Positions 51,548 through 61,614 are shown, counted from the first letter of the stretch. The stretch is DNA of 64,000 nucleotides from Halomonas sp. (GCF_029263665.1 NZ_JAJUFQ010000015.1:1-64000); one strand, 5' to 3'. Notes: a model not told the origin generated them from the letters alone. A program made the numbers and translations.

Positions 51548-51612
51548 AACTCACTTGCAGAGCTCATGTTCATGTGAAGAACTCATGTACATGTGAAAAG
51601 CTCACGTGAAGG
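51548..51612 (+). repeat. 19-bp degenerate tandem repeat upstream of dapB
   Basis: Plus-strand units AGCTCATGTTCATGTGAAG (51561-51579) and AACTCATGTACATGTGAAA (51580-51598), with shorter related copies on each side (51548-51560, 51599-51612). They lie 50-115 bases before the dapB start and abut the MITE-like element. Confidence 0.75.
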
Positions 51613-51768
51613 AAGCGCTGAATAAATCGACGAGCATGCTCAATCACAAGGCGCCCGGAGCACAGGAACCGGAGCCTATGGGATATAGGTGAGGATTCCG
51701 ACCGGGCTGGCGTACCAGCACCGCGTAACGCAGTGATTGGGTAGCGCAGGCATTTATGCAGTGCTTCC
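51611..51768. mobile_element. MITE-like element with 19-bp inverted ends
   Basis: A 158-bp non-coding unit bounded by GGAAGCGCTGAATAAATCG on the left and, on the opposite strand at the right, GGAAGCACTGCATAAATGC (16 of 19 match). The GC-rich interior has further pairing, for example CCTAT...ATAGG at about 51675-51691. No transposase is nearby and no clear target-site duplication was found. The form fits a non-autonomous, hairpin-forming mobile repeat. Only one copy was found in the window. Confidence 0.6.
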
Positions 51769-51866
51769 TAAAGAACAGCAGGTTTCCAAATAATGCGAGT
51801 GCAATACGGTCGCAGTATAACAACCCGACAAGCAGGCGTCTGTGTTACCCAAGGAAGGAGTTCACC

Positions 51867-52907
51867 ATGAAGGCAACCTCCCGGCTCACCACACCCCGAG
51901 CATGGCCAGGCCACCTACGAAGCCTGATCATGGCCTACAGCCCTGCGATATTGCTATGGACGCTGGCTGGCTGCTCTCAACAGGTTCAACCCTCGACCCT
52001 GGCAGGCGCCAACGCCATCAGAGGCGCAGAGCCAGAAGCCACCGGCATTGAGATGTGCGGCACCCTGAAACTACCCGGACACTGGCCCGGTACCGATATT
52101 TCACTCGGAGGCTTGTCTGCTGCCGGCTGGGACAATGACGAGCAAGTCCTGTATCTGGTCTCGGACCGGGGACGCCTGCATGTTACCCGCCCAGTGTTCG
52201 ACGGCGACAAGTTGACCGATCTGGAAATGCTAGACAGCGCACCGCTCCTGGACACCCATGGCAATCCCCTCCGCGGCAAGGACGTCGATGCGGAATCCCT
52301 GGTCGTCCTGCACGCCAATGACGGCACACCTGGCAACAGTGAACTCCTTGTCGGTTTTGAACAGGACCACCGCCTGCAGTCCTTCATGCCCGACGGCCAA
52401 CCTGTCGGCGATCCTTTACGGCCCCAAGGCGTTCAAGGCGCCAGTGCCAATGCCGCCATGGAGGCCCTGGCCGAGATACCCGGACTGGGCATCATTGCCG
52501 GACTCGAGTCTCCTCCAGAGGGTGCCGATGACAAGGTCACGCGGTTGTTCACCATTGATGACCAGCAGCAGTGGCACTATCCACTGTCCAGTGCCGTCGG
52601 CAGCGCCCTCACGGATATGGCTCCCTTGCCGACCAGGCCCGAGGAACCGCCCGCCGCCCTGATGCTTGAGCGTGCTTATGCACCACCTCACCCACTGGTG
52701 ATCAGCCTGAGCAAGGCCGAACTGCTGGCCCCGCCCAATACTCGCGTGACACGCATCACCCGCCTGTCCAGTAGTGAAGGCTGGCGCCTGGACAACATGG
52801 AAGGCCTCGCCGCCCTGCCCAATTCACGTTTCTTGATGGTCAGCGACGACAACTTCAGTGTCCTGCAGCGCAGCCTGGTGACCTGCTTCCGCCTTGCCGG
52901 GTCTTAA
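51867..52907 (+). CDS. phytase-like (esterase-like activity) lipoprotein
   Basis: A 346-residue protein with a lipoprotein signal: a hydrophobic stretch ends in LAGC, with Cys36 as the lipidation site. The mature part matches the phytase-like beta-propeller domain: LGGLSAAGWDNDEQVLYLVSDRGR (two blocks near 77-98), DAESLVVL near 140, NAAMEALAEIPG near 195 and NMEGLAALPNSRFLMVSDDN near the end. Activity on phosphate esters is possible but unproven. AAGGAAGGAG precedes the chosen ATG. It is convergent with a DMT transporter gene. Confidence 0.75.
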   Translation: MKATSRLTTPRAWPGHLRSLIMAYSPAILLWTLAGCSQQVQPSTLAGANAIRGAEPEATGIEMCGTLKLPGHWPGTDISLGGLSAAGWDNDEQVLYLVSDRGRLHVTRPVFDGDKLTDLEMLDSAPLLDTHGNPLRGKDVDAESLVVLHANDGTPGNSELLVGFEQDHRLQSFMPDGQPVGDPLRPQGVQGASANAAMEALAEIPGLGIIAGLESPPEGADDKVTRLFTIDDQQQWHYPLSSAVGSALTDMAPLPTRPEEPPAALMLERAYAPPHPLVISLSKAELLAPPNTRVTRITRLSSSEGWRLDNMEGLAALPNSRFLMVSDDNFSVLQRSLVTCFRLAGS

Positions 52908-52929
52908 GAACAGGCTCTGGAAATCAGCA

Positions 52930-53862
52930 TTACTTGGCACAGGCAATTTTCGAACGCGACCGGACGTCACGCTGCAACAGCAGGACGATGGCAATGACAA
53001 CCAAAGTGCTGCCCGGCAGCCATACCAGTGAAATACGCTCAGGCTCGGCCCAGAACAACAGCAGCATGGAAACGAAAGGCACCAGATAACCGTATGCCGT
53101 GACCGCAGCAGGTGTCAGGATTGCAGTGGCCCGCTGCTGCAGCCAGAAGGTAACGCCACTGGAAAACAGGCCAAGATAGACGACCAGGGCCAGATCTCCC
53201 CAGGTCATGCGTGTCAGCGCTGCTGGAGCATTGAATACCAACCCCAGCATACCGATCAGTACACCGCCAAGAATCAGGCTCCACAGGGTTCTGACGCCAG
53301 CATGTGGCGATACCCAGCCTCTCAGCAGCCCAAACTTGGACAACACCGGATACAACGCCGAAGCAATGCAACCGACAAAGAAGGCCGCCTCTCCCACACC
53401 AAACTGCATCTGCGTAACATCACCACCGGCCTGGGCCCAGGCCAGTCCCATAGCGCCCAAGGCCCCAAGCGCCAGTAACGCCAGAAGAGCACGAGCGGGG
53501 TGCTCGACCCCGAGCCAACGGCCCAGCACATAAGCCAGCAACGGCACACTGACAAACAGTGTCGACATGGACAATGCCGTAACGCGGTGGGCAGCCCAGA
53601 ACATGGTGCCGAAGAAGCCTGCCAGACACAGCCCCATCCAGGCATAGAGAACCAAGCCCGAGCGCGTAGGCACAACGCCAGGAGCACGCAACACCAGGGG
53701 CAACACGGCCATTGCGGCAATGGCAAAGCGCAGGGAGGTGAGCAGCAAAGGCGGTAATCCTTCCGTCAGCAACCCTACCGCTGGAAAGGAAAATCCGACC
53801 AGCAGCGCCCACAACAGCATACCTAGATGGGCACTCCATGCGCTGGAAGATGATGATGCCAT
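52930..53862 (-). CDS. EamA/DMT-family transporter (first)
   Basis: A 310-residue inner-membrane protein with ten predicted helices in two repeated EamA halves (for example LLLTSLRFAIAAMAVLPL and ATAILTPAAVTAYGYLVP). Members export amino acids, nucleotides or other metabolites. The substrate is unknown. It is encoded alone, convergent with the phytase-like gene. A second, distinct DMT gene lies at 57289-58182. Confidence 0.85.
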   Translation of the reverse strand: MASSSSSAWSAHLGMLLWALLVGFSFPAVGLLTEGLPPLLLTSLRFAIAAMAVLPLVLRAPGVVPTRSGLVLYAWMGLCLAGFFGTMFWAAHRVTALSMSTLFVSVPLLAYVLGRWLGVEHPARALLALLALGALGAMGLAWAQAGGDVTQMQFGVGEAAFFVGCIASALYPVLSKFGLLRGWVSPHAGVRTLWSLILGGVLIGMLGLVFNAPAALTRMTWGDLALVVYLGLFSSGVTFWLQQRATAILTPAAVTAYGYLVPFVSMLLLFWAEPERISLVWLPGSTLVVIAIVLLLQRDVRSRSKIACAK

Positions 53863-53976
53863 GACGCCGCTCCCGTTGCCTGATTGTCCAGCATAGCAAC
53901 CTCAGGATAGCCGCGATGGCATTTCACGCCCCTTCGAGGGCGCTGTCTACAGAGTCACTGACTCAAGTGTGCAGAG

Positions 53977-54252
53977 TCATTGCCAGTCGATGCTGAGCTC
54001 TTCCTTGCCTGCCATTCGCTCCAGGTGGCTGGCTACCACGCCTTTCAGGCGTTCAAGGAGTTCGTTATCGTCGGCCTGAAGGTCGACTTGCAGCGTATCA
54101 GCACTCGCCTTCATCAGGCAGACACCACCATCGAACACTACCTTGCCTTGTTCAGCATCCACTTCCAGCTTGTGCGCCCAGTGCTTGCACAGCCGGTTGA
54201 TCAGACGCTGACCGGATTCAGTACTGACTCGGGCAACAGATTGACTAGGCAT
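53977..54252 (-). CDS. DUF2218-like protein next to iron transport genes
   Basis: A 91-residue cytosolic-looking protein. Features are ARVSTESGQRLINRLCKHWAH and a later CLMKASADTLQVDLQA, as in DUF2218 proteins, which are often encoded beside siderophore uptake genes and are thought to relate to iron use. GGAG lies seven bases before the ATG; the longer frame from 54399 overlaps the divergent binding-protein region and is rejected. It is divergent from the ABC importer, sharing a possible Fur site. Function unknown. Confidence 0.75.
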   Translation of the reverse strand: MPSQSVARVSTESGQRLINRLCKHWAHKLEVDAEQGKVVFDGGVCLMKASADTLQVDLQADDNELLERLKGVVASHLERMAGKEELSIDWQ

Positions 54253-54275
54253 ACCATCACTCCATAAACACAAAT

Positions 54276-54294
54276 GACAATGATACGCATATCT
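54276..54294. promoter_or_regulatory. possible Fur box, DUF2218 / iron ABC importer
   Basis: GACAATGATACGCATATCT matches 12 of 19 positions of the Fur consensus, with a near-perfect left half, in the space between the two divergent iron-related genes. Confidence 0.45.
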
Positions 54295-54383
54295 TATATG
54301 CTGCCGCCTTTCCCAATATGCAACATGACGTTCGTCAGCATGGTTCCAATGAATGTCATGCGCCAAGCGACAAGATCTCCAAT

Positions 54384-55505
54384 ATGCGCCTAATACCAAG
54401 CATCGTATCCTTGATCCCTGCTGTTTGCCTGAGCGGCATGGCTTTGGCTGAGCAGGTCACCATTACCGATGTCGCTGGCCGCCAGGTCAGTATTGACGTT
54501 CCTGTTGAGCGCATGATTCTTGGTGAAGGGCGCCAGGTCTATCTGCTGGGTGCCCTCGAACCGGATGCCCCGTTCGACCATGTCGTTGGATGGCGCGAAG
54601 ATTTCTCCCAGGCCGATCCAGACAACTACGCTCGCTATGCCGAGAAGTTTCCCGAACTCAAGGAATTGCCGACCTTCGGTGGCTTCAAGGACGGCACCTT
54701 TGACGTCGAACAGGCTGCAGCCCTGCAACCTGATGTCATTCTGATGAATCTGGAAGCCCGCGCAGCCACGGAAGATGCCGGCTACGATGCCAAGCTGGCC
54801 GAACTGGACATCCCCATTGTCTATGTCGATTTTCGTGAAGACCCCATTGCCCACACCACCCCCTCGATGCGCTTGATGGGCCAGTTGCTCGGCAAGCAAG
54901 AAGCCGCTGAGGAATTCATTGCCTTCTCTGAAGCACAGATGGCCAGAGTCACCGATGTCATCGACGCCCACGACCCTGAGCGCCCCAAGGTATTCATCGA
55001 CCGTGCAGGGGGCTACTCCGATGACTGCTGCATGAGCTTTGGTTCAGGCAACTTTGGCGACTATGTCGAGCTGGCGGGTGGCAGCAATATCGCTCGCGAC
55101 ATCATTCCTTCGACCTTCGGCACTCTGAATCCCGAGCAGATCATCGCCGCCAACCCACAGCAAGTAGTCGTTACCGGGGGCAGTTGGGACGCCTATGTTC
55201 CGGGAGGTGACTGGGTTGGTGTAGGGCCAGGAGCGGATCTTGCCGAGGCTCGGAACAAGCTGGAAGCCCTTACCGAACGCACCGCCATGACCGGCATTGA
55301 TGCCGTGAAGGATGGCAATGTGCATGCCATCTGGCACCAGTTCTACAACAGCCCTGACTACTTCGTGGCCGTTCAGCAACTGGCGAGTTGGTTCCACCCG
55401 GAATTGTTCGCCGACCTCGACCCGGACGCCACCATGCAAGAACTGCATGACCGCTTCCTCCCGGTGGACTACGAACCTGGCTATTGGGTGTCTCTGGATG
55501 ACTGA
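54384..55505 (+). CDS. ABC transporter iron-siderophore substrate-binding protein
   Basis: A 373-residue periplasmic binding protein of the FecB/FhuD/BtuF class. It has a signal peptide (MRLIPSIVSLIPAVCLSGMALA) and the start of the fold, TITDVAGRQVSIDVPVERMI, with typical EQAAALQPDVILMN near 110 and GFKDG just before it. The paired cysteines in YSDDCCMSFG (near 215) are unusual and may bind metal or form a disulfide. It heads an operon with a permease (8-bp overlap) and an ATPase. The exact ligand (ferric siderophore, haem or cobalamin) is not determinable. Confidence 0.85.
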   Translation: MRLIPSIVSLIPAVCLSGMALAEQVTITDVAGRQVSIDVPVERMILGEGRQVYLLGALEPDAPFDHVVGWREDFSQADPDNYARYAEKFPELKELPTFGGFKDGTFDVEQAAALQPDVILMNLEARAATEDAGYDAKLAELDIPIVYVDFREDPIAHTTPSMRLMGQLLGKQEAAEEFIAFSEAQMARVTDVIDAHDPERPKVFIDRAGGYSDDCCMSFGSGNFGDYVELAGGSNIARDIIPSTFGTLNPEQIIAANPQQVVVTGGSWDAYVPGGDWVGVGPGADLAEARNKLEALTERTAMTGIDAVKDGNVHAIWHQFYNSPDYFVAVQQLASWFHPELFADLDPDATMQELHDRFLPVDYEPGYWVSLDD

Positions 55506-56568
55506 AAACAGCTCTTCAATCTCGACGCCCAACCAGGAACGCGATTTCTACCGCGCTCTGGTATGGCGTCGCCAGCTGATACTGGCGGGACTGGTGATAG
55601 CTCTGGTCTTCAGCCTCTGTGTCGACTTGGCTCTGGGCCCGGCACGCTACAGCCTTGGCGAAGTGTTGACCGCTCTGCTGGCTCCGGACTCGGTAAGTGA
55701 TCAGGTACGGGTCGTATTGTGGGAAATCCGCATGCCGGTGGCACTGATGGCTCTGGTCGTGGGAGCCAGTCTTTCCATCGCTGGTGCGCAGATGCAGACC
55801 ATCCTCAGCAATCCTCTGGCCAGCCCCTTTACCCTGGGCATTTCCGCAGGCGCTGGCTTCGGCGCTGCCTTGGCACTGGCCTTTGGTGTCGCGCTAGTGC
55901 CTGCTGCCATCGATTACGTGATTCCGCTGAATGCCTTCCTGATGGCCATGCTGACTTCCTTCCTGATCCATGCCTTGAGCATGCGTCGCGGTGTCACCAT
56001 CGAGACCATCATCTTGCTGGGCATCGCCATGGTGTTCATCTTCAACTCGCTGATGGCCCTGATCCAGTTCTTTGCCAGTCAACAGGCTGTCGCTGCAGTG
56101 GTGTTCTGGACCATGGGTAGCCTGACCAAGGCCACCTGGCCAAAGTTGTGGATGTCACTCGCTGTACTCTGCCTGGTCATCCCGCTGCTGGCACGGCATG
56201 GCTGGGCACTCACTGCCATGCGCCTGGGAGATAGCAAGGCCGAGAGTCTTGGCGTCAAGCCTCGTGCCTTGCGGCTCGAAGTCCTGGTATTGGTGTCACT
56301 ACTGGCTGCGATGGCTGTTGCCTTTGTCGGCACCATCGGCTTCATCGGGTTGGTTGGCCCACATATCGCTCGCATGCTGGTCGGTGAGGATCAGCGTTTC
56401 TTCCTGCCTGGCTCAGCACTATGTGGCGCGCTGATTCTATCGATCGGCTCTGTCCTGTCGAAGGTGATCCTCCCTGGCACCGTCATTCCCATCGGTATCA
56501 TCACCTCGCTGGTAGGCATCCCCTTCTTCCTGTTCCTCATCCTCGGGCGCAAGAAAGCATCATGGTAA
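55498..56568 (+). CDS. ABC transporter permease, FecCD family
   Basis: A 356-residue inner-membrane permease with about ten helices. FecCD features include RMPVALMALVVGASLSIAGAQMQ split near residue 75, NPLASPFTLGISAGAGFGAA near 97 and GTIGFIGLVGPHIARMLVG near 280. The start lies inside the end of the binding-protein gene (8-bp overlap), and the stop overlaps the ATPase start by seven bases, so the three are translated as a unit. A single permease implies a homodimeric channel. Confidence 0.9.
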   Translation: MTENSSSISTPNQERDFYRALVWRRQLILAGLVIALVFSLCVDLALGPARYSLGEVLTALLAPDSVSDQVRVVLWEIRMPVALMALVVGASLSIAGAQMQTILSNPLASPFTLGISAGAGFGAALALAFGVALVPAAIDYVIPLNAFLMAMLTSFLIHALSMRRGVTIETIILLGIAMVFIFNSLMALIQFFASQQAVAAVVFWTMGSLTKATWPKLWMSLAVLCLVIPLLARHGWALTAMRLGDSKAESLGVKPRALRLEVLVLVSLLAAMAVAFVGTIGFIGLVGPHIARMLVGEDQRFFLPGSALCGALILSIGSVLSKVILPGTVIPIGIITSLVGIPFFLFLILGRKKASW

Positions 56569-57311
56569 CGCTCAAGCTTCATCAGGTCGGCGCCCGTTAT
56601 GGCCGCAAGCAGATACTTTCAGGGATCACCACCCCGACACTGAAAGGCGGCCAGGTAGTGGCTCTGCTGGGACCCAATGCTGCCGGAAAATCAACGTTGT
56701 TCCGGCGCATTCTCGGTTTGCTCAAGGGCGATGGAAAAGTGGAAATATCCGGCACAACCTCCCATCGCCCAGTGGCTTACATGCCCCAGGACACTGGTGT
56801 CAGTGCAGTTTTGACGGTTTACGAGAGCGTCCTGCTGGCCCGTATGCAGGGCCGTAGCCTGAAAGTGCAGCAGGATGACCTCAATGCCGTTGAACAAGCC
56901 CTGCGCGAGCTTGGCATTCTTGCGCTAAGTCAGCGTGATATCAGCGACCTCAGCGGCGGGCAGCGGCAGATGGTCGGTGCAGCCCAGGCACTGGTGCAGA
57001 ACCCCGAAATCCTGCTTCTGGATGAGCCCACTTCGGCTCTGGACCTGCATCGCCAGATCGATCTGCTATCGATCCTGCAACGCCTGGCCCAGGAGCGCCA
57101 AATGCTGGTCATCGTCGCTATTCACGACATTGGCCACGCTCTACGCTTCACGGATCAGGCACTGGTCATTGCCAATGGCAACTTCGTGGCTTGTGGGCCT
57201 ACGACACAAGTTGTCACCACCGAGATGCTGCGTGACGTCTACCAGGTCATTGCTCGTATCGAGAGCTGCTCTCGAGGACAGCCACAGCTTATTGTCGAGT
57301 CAGCCGTCTGA
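56562..57311 (+). CDS. ABC transporter ATP-binding protein, FecE type
   Basis: A 249-residue ATPase of the iron-siderophore uptake family. Walker A is GPNAAGKSTL near 38, the Q loop lies near MPQDTG (84), the signature is LSGGQRQM near 131 and Walker B is LLLDEPTSALD near 152, with a histidine switch in AIHDIGHAL. It completes the importer operon. Its end overlaps by 23 bases the end of the convergent DMT gene. Confidence 0.93.
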   Translation: MVTLKLHQVGARYGRKQILSGITTPTLKGGQVVALLGPNAAGKSTLFRRILGLLKGDGKVEISGTTSHRPVAYMPQDTGVSAVLTVYESVLLARMQGRSLKVQQDDLNAVEQALRELGILALSQRDISDLSGGQRQMVGAAQALVQNPEILLLDEPTSALDLHRQIDLLSILQRLAQERQMLVIVAIHDIGHALRFTDQALVIANGNFVACGPTTQVVTTEMLRDVYQVIARIESCSRGQPQLIVESAV

Positions 57312-58182
57312 AACGCCGCCCTTCAAGGGCGGCCAGCACTGCGCCAGCAACAATCAGGGGCAGTGCCAACACAAAACCCATTGACAGGGGCAGGCCAAAC
57401 AGCAGCAGATCGACCAACACCGGCCAGATCAACGCAATATACTCAAACGGAGCCAGTCGAGAAGCCTCCGCAAAGCGCAATGCCAGCGTCATGGCGATAT
57501 GGGCAGCCCCACCAAACAGACCCGCCAATACCAGCAACAGCAGTTGCTCGGTCGTCACGGAAGGCCAGCCCAACGGCAACGTCGCCAAGCCGGCAAGTGC
57601 CGAGGTCAGTACGAAGTAAAAAGCAATCGCCCCCGCCGTCTCGGTGCGCGAGATACGTCGCACGGTCAGCAAAGCACCCGCCGTAAGTACTGCCGATACC
57701 ACCCCCAGCACATAGCCGGACACTTGACCAACACCATCACCAAGGCCTGGCAGCACCAATACCATCACTCCCGTCAACGCCAGCCCTAAAGCAGCAACAC
57801 GGTGCAGGCTCAGCCGCTCACCCAGCAAGACCACACCACCCAGGGCCATGATGACCGGGCTCAACTGAGCCAGCAGTGTCGTCTCTGCCACCGGCAATCT
57901 GGCCACAGCAGCAAAGGAGGCAAACATGGCTGCCGCCCCCAGGCCAGAGCGCAGCACATGCCCCAACGGCCGGCGCGTTGCCAGCCCTGCAGGGAACTCC
58001 TTGCGCCAAGCCAGGAAGGCCACTATCGGTATCAGGGCGAACAGTGAGCGAAAGAACACAATCTGCCCCAGCGGGACAGTGTCACTAAGCAGCTTCACGC
58101 AGACCAGCATGCCCGTGAACAGCATGCCCGACAGCACTCGAAGCATGATGCCAAGGCCAGCGCGATCCATAGCATCTGTCAC
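57289..58182 (-). CDS. EamA/DMT-family transporter (second)
   Basis: A 297-residue inner-membrane protein with ten helices in two EamA repeats (early FFRSLFALIPIVAFLAW, later AEASRLAPFEYIALIWPVL, as in RhtA/YdcZ-like and SAM/riboflavin exporters). Start is GTG with AAGGA eight bases upstream; an ATG four codons in is possible. It is on the same strand as dnaJ, downstream of it, and converges with the ATPase gene. Substrate unknown. Confidence 0.85.
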   Translation of the reverse strand: MTDAMDRAGLGIMLRVLSGMLFTGMLVCVKLLSDTVPLGQIVFFRSLFALIPIVAFLAWRKEFPAGLATRRPLGHVLRSGLGAAAMFASFAAVARLPVAETTLLAQLSPVIMALGGVVLLGERLSLHRVAALGLALTGVMVLVLPGLGDGVGQVSGYVLGVVSAVLTAGALLTVRRISRTETAGAIAFYFVLTSALAGLATLPLGWPSVTTEQLLLLVLAGLFGGAAHIAMTLALRFAEASRLAPFEYIALIWPVLVDLLLFGLPLSMGFVLALPLIVAGAVLAALEGRRFRRLTRQ

Positions 58183-58233
58183 GGGACCATTCCTTGGGTG
58201 GGTATTGGGAAAACAGACTGGCCACCGCCGCCC

Positions 58234-58269
58234 CAGAGCCCTTATCCCTCACGGATAAACGAGGCTCTG
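58234..58269 (-). terminator. hairpin after dnaJ, probable terminator
   Basis: Two-part stem: CAGAGCC with GGCTCTG and TTATCC with GGATAA, loop CTCAC. Located between dnaJ and the DMT gene. No T run is evident. Confidence 0.45.
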
Positions 58270-58333
58270 GAATAGCGACGATGGCCAGAAGGAGGCATGC
58301 CATCCAGACGTTGGGGACGCTTTCAGAGCATCC

Positions 58334-59470
58334 TTAAGACTTCATGTCTTCGAAGAACTTCTTCACACCATCAAAGAAGCTCGATTTCTTCGGAGAGTGC
58401 TGGTTATTGCTATCGCCCAGGCTGTCCTGGAACTGGCGCAACAGGTCCTTCTGCTCTTCGCTGAGCTTGACCGGGGTCTCCACCACTACACGGCACAACA
58501 GGTCTCCCGCAGGGCCACCACGAACCGGCTTGACCCCCTTGCCACGCAAGCGGAACAGCTTGCCCGTCTGGGTCTCAGGCGGAATCTTGAGCTTGACCCG
58601 ACCATCCAGGGTCGGGACTTCCAACTCACCACCCAAGGCAGCATCAACGAAGTTGATCGGCACTTCGCACTGCAGGTGGCGTCCATCCCGTTCGAAGATA
58701 TGGTGGGGCTTGATGGCAACCTGAACATAGAGATCACCGGGCGGCCCACCGTTGACACCCATCTCGCCTTCGCCATTGAGGCGAATACGATCACCAGTAT
58801 CCACGCCAGCCGGAATCTTCACCGACAGGGTGCGGGTTTCACGCACGCGACCATCGCCATGACACTTGTGGCACGGAACCTTGATGTGCTGTCCGGAGCC
58901 ATGACAGGTCGGACAGGTCTGCTGCACGGCAAAAAAGCCCTGCTGCATGCGCACCTGACCATGCCCCTGACAGGTCGGACAGGTCTCCTTGGTGGATCCC
59001 GGTTCGGCACCACTGCCATCACAGCGATCACATTCGATATGGCGCGGCACACGAATGTCGACACTGGCACCCGCCACGGCACTTTCCAGGTCCAGCTCCA
59101 GGTTGTAGCGCAGGTCACTACCACGCTGAGGAGCATTCGGATTGCGCCGACCGCCTCCACCACCGAAGATATCGCCGAACACATCACCGAAGATGTCGCT
59201 GAAGCCACCAGCACCTGCGCCGCCAAAGCCTCCGGCACTCTGGCCATCCACCCCGGCATGACCAAACTGGTCATAGGCCGCACGCTTCTGGCTGTCCGTC
59301 AGGACTTCATAGGCTTCGGAAACTTCGCGAAACTTTTCCGACGCCTTCTCATCGCCATTATTGCGATCAGGGTGATATTTCTGTGCAAGGCGGCGGTAGG
59401 CCTTCTTGATGTCTTTAGTATCGGCACTGCGCTCGACGCCCAGCACCTCGTAGTAATCTCGCTTTGACAT
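58334..59470 (-). CDS. dnaJ: chaperone DnaJ (Hsp40)
   Basis: A 378-residue co-chaperone that stimulates the DnaK ATPase. The J domain has YHPDRN near 31-36 with the HPD motif, followed by a Gly/Phe-rich linker ([17 protein letters not shown]), four CxxCxGxG zinc repeats between about 145 and 210 ([32 protein letters not shown]) and the substrate-binding C-terminal domains. It follows dnaK with a 179-base gap that holds a hairpin and a 16-bp tandem repeat. Identification is firm. Confidence 0.98.
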   Translation of the reverse strand: MSKRDYYEVLGVERSADTKDIKKAYRRLAQKYHPDRNNGDEKASEKFREVSEAYEVLTDSQKRAAYDQFGHAGVDGQSAGGFGGAGAGGFSDIFGDVFGDIFGGGGGRRNPNAPQRGSDLRYNLELDLESAVAGASVDIRVPRHIECDRCDGSGAEPGSTKETCPTCQGHGQVRMQQGFFAVQQTCPTCHGSGQHIKVPCHKCHGDGRVRETRTLSVKIPAGVDTGDRIRLNGEGEMGVNGGPPGDLYVQVAIKPHHIFERDGRHLQCEVPINFVDAALGGELEVPTLDGRVKLKIPPETQTGKLFRLRGKGVKPVRGGPAGDLLCRVVVETPVKLSEEQKDLLRQFQDSLGDSNNQHSPKKSSFFDGVKKFFEDMKS

Positions 59471-59494
59471 TAGTCGTCTCGCTTGGGAAACGCT

Positions 59495-59526
59495 GATTTA
59501 TTGCTGCGTTGATTCATTGCTACGTT
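59495..59526 (+). repeat. 16-bp tandem repeat upstream of dnaJ
   Basis: GATTTATTGCTGCGTT (59495-59510) and GATTCATTGCTACGTT (59511-59526), two differences, 25-56 bases before the dnaJ start. Confidence 0.75.
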
Positions 59527-59592
59527 CGCGACATAAATCGGCAGTTCCCCTGGACAAGGGGGCTGTCCGCCTCCGTCACGACTCTCAGGAAT

Positions 59593-59623
59593 ACCAACGC
59601 GGGAGTCAGGCCCCCGCGCTGGT
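59593..59623 (-). terminator. hairpin between dnaK and dnaJ
   Basis: An 11-bp stem with one G-U pair (arms ACCAACGCGGG and CCCGCGCTGGT) 27 bases after dnaK. With no T run it may be a processing or partial termination site that lowers dnaJ relative to dnaK. Confidence 0.45.
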
Positions 59624-59649
59624 GTCATCCGAGATTCCGATGTCGTGGT

Positions 59650-61581
59650 TTACTGCTTTTTCTGGTCGTCGTTGACTTCTTCGTACTCAGCGTCGACCAC
59701 GTCATCTTCCTTCTTGGCGCTTTCACCAGCCTCAGCACCTTCCGCATGCTGAGCGGCTTCTGCCTGCTCGGCATACAGTTTCTGAGCCACTGCGCCGGAT
59801 GCCTCGGTCAGAGCATTGAGCTTGGCCTCGATAGCATCCTTGTCATCCCCCTTGAGGGCCTCTTCAAGCTCGCTGATGGCGCTCTCGACAGACTGCTTCT
59901 CTTCGTCGCTGATCTTGTCAGCGGCGTCTTCCAGCGTCTTGCGGGAAGCATGGATCATGCCATCGGCCTGGTTGCGCAGTTGCACCAGCTCCTCGAACTT
60001 CTTGTCTTCGTCGGCATGCGCCTCGGCATCACGCACCATCTGCTCGATCTCATCATCGGACAGACCGCTGGAAGCCTTGATGACGATGGACTGCTCCTTG
60101 CCGGTCGCCTTGTCCTTGGCGGACACATTGAGGATACCGTTGGCATCCAGATCGAAAGCCACTTCGATCTGCGGCACACCACGTGGTGCCGGCGGAATGT
60201 CGGAGAGATCAAAACGACCCAGCGACTTGTTACCGCTGGACTGCTTGCGCTCACCCTGCAACACATGGATGGTCACGGCAGTCTGATTGTCGTCGGCTGT
60301 CGAGAACACCTGAGTCTTCTTGGTCGGAATGGTGGTGTTCTTTTCGATCAGCGGCGTCATCACGCCACCCAGCGTCTCGATACCCAGGGTCAGCGGCGTC
60401 ACGTCGAGCAGCAGCACGTCCTTGACGTCGCCACCCAGCACACCACCCTGGATAGCAGCACCCACGGCCACGGCTTCGTCCGGGTTGACGTCCTTGCGTG
60501 CTTCCTTGCCGAAGAACTCAGCAACCTTGGCCTGCACCATCGGCATACGGGTCTGGCCACCGACCAGAATCACATCATCGATCTCGGAAGCGGACAGGCC
60601 AGCATCAGCCAGTGCCGTCTTGCACGGGCTCAGAGAGCGAGTGACCAGCTCTTCGACCAGAGACTCGAGCTTGGCACGAGTGACCTTGACATTCAGGTGC
60701 TTCGGACCAGTGTTGTCAGCCGTGATGTACGGCAGGTTGACATCGGTCTGCTGGGCGCTGGACAGCTCGATCTTGGCCTTCTCTGCAGCTTCCTTCAGAC
60801 GCTGCATGGCCAGGTTGTCACCGGACAGGTCGATACCGCTGTCAGCCTTGAACTGGTCAACCAGGTAGTTGATCAGCTTGAGGTCGAAGTCCTCACCACC
60901 GAGGAAGGTGTCACCGTTGGTCGCCAGCACCTCGAACTGAGTCTCACCGTCGACGTCGGCCACTTCGATGATGGAGATATCGAAGGTACCACCACCCAGG
61001 TCATACACCGCGATGGTCTTGTCTCCACGAGACTTGTCCATGCCATAGGCCAGGGCAGCCGCGGTCGGCTCGTTGATGATGCGCTTGACCTCGAGACCGG
61101 CAATACGACCGGCATCCTTGGTGGCCTGACGCTGGCTGTCGTTGAAGTAGGCCGGCACGGTGATGACCGCTTCAGTGACCTTCTCGCCGAGATAGTCTTC
61201 GGCAGTCTTCTTCATCTTCTTCAGCACTTCGGCACTGACCTGAGGCGGAGCCAGCTTCTTGCCCTTGACCTCAACCCAGGCGTCACCGTTGTCAGCTTCG
61301 GCGATGGCATAAGGCACCATCTTGATGTCCTTCTGGACGACATCGTCCTTGAAGCGACGGCCGATCAGGCGCTTGATGGCGTAAAGGGTGTTCTCCGGAT
61401 TCGTCACTGCCTGGCGCTTGGCCGCCTGTCCGACAAGCGTCTCGCCGTCGTCGGTGTAGGCAATGATGGAAGGCGTGGTACGTCCGCCTTCGGCGTTCTC
61501 GATTACCTTGGCGCTGTCGCCGTCGAGCACAGCCACACAGGAGTTGGTGGTACCAAGGTCAATACCGATGATGCGTCCCAT
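59650..61581 (-). CDS. dnaK: chaperone DnaK (Hsp70)
   Basis: A 643-residue Hsp70. The nucleotide-binding domain starts [14 protein letters not shown] and has the [10 protein letters not shown] and GGQTRMP motifs; the substrate domain follows with [14 protein letters not shown] near 393; the tail is acidic and ends in VNDDQKKQ. A clear sigma-32 promoter lies about 180 bases upstream. grpE is upstream with its own sigma-32 promoter, dnaJ downstream. Long open frames on the opposite strand are mirror frames of this gene. Identification is firm. Confidence 0.98.
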   Translation of the reverse strand: MGRIIGIDLGTTNSCVAVLDGDSAKVIENAEGGRTTPSIIAYTDDGETLVGQAAKRQAVTNPENTLYAIKRLIGRRFKDDVVQKDIKMVPYAIAEADNGDAWVEVKGKKLAPPQVSAEVLKKMKKTAEDYLGEKVTEAVITVPAYFNDSQRQATKDAGRIAGLEVKRIINEPTAAALAYGMDKSRGDKTIAVYDLGGGTFDISIIEVADVDGETQFEVLATNGDTFLGGEDFDLKLINYLVDQFKADSGIDLSGDNLAMQRLKEAAEKAKIELSSAQQTDVNLPYITADNTGPKHLNVKVTRAKLESLVEELVTRSLSPCKTALADAGLSASEIDDVILVGGQTRMPMVQAKVAEFFGKEARKDVNPDEAVAVGAAIQGGVLGGDVKDVLLLDVTPLTLGIETLGGVMTPLIEKNTTIPTKKTQVFSTADDNQTAVTIHVLQGERKQSSGNKSLGRFDLSDIPPAPRGVPQIEVAFDLDANGILNVSAKDKATGKEQSIVIKASSGLSDDEIEQMVRDAEAHADEDKKFEELVQLRNQADGMIHASRKTLEDAADKISDEEKQSVESAISELEEALKGDDKDAIEAKLNALTEASGAVAQKLYAEQAEAAQHAEGAEAGESAKKEDDVVDAEYEEVNDDQKKQ

Positions 61582-61614
61582 AGGAAATCCTCGAATTCAA
61601 TGTCTTGCGAATCT

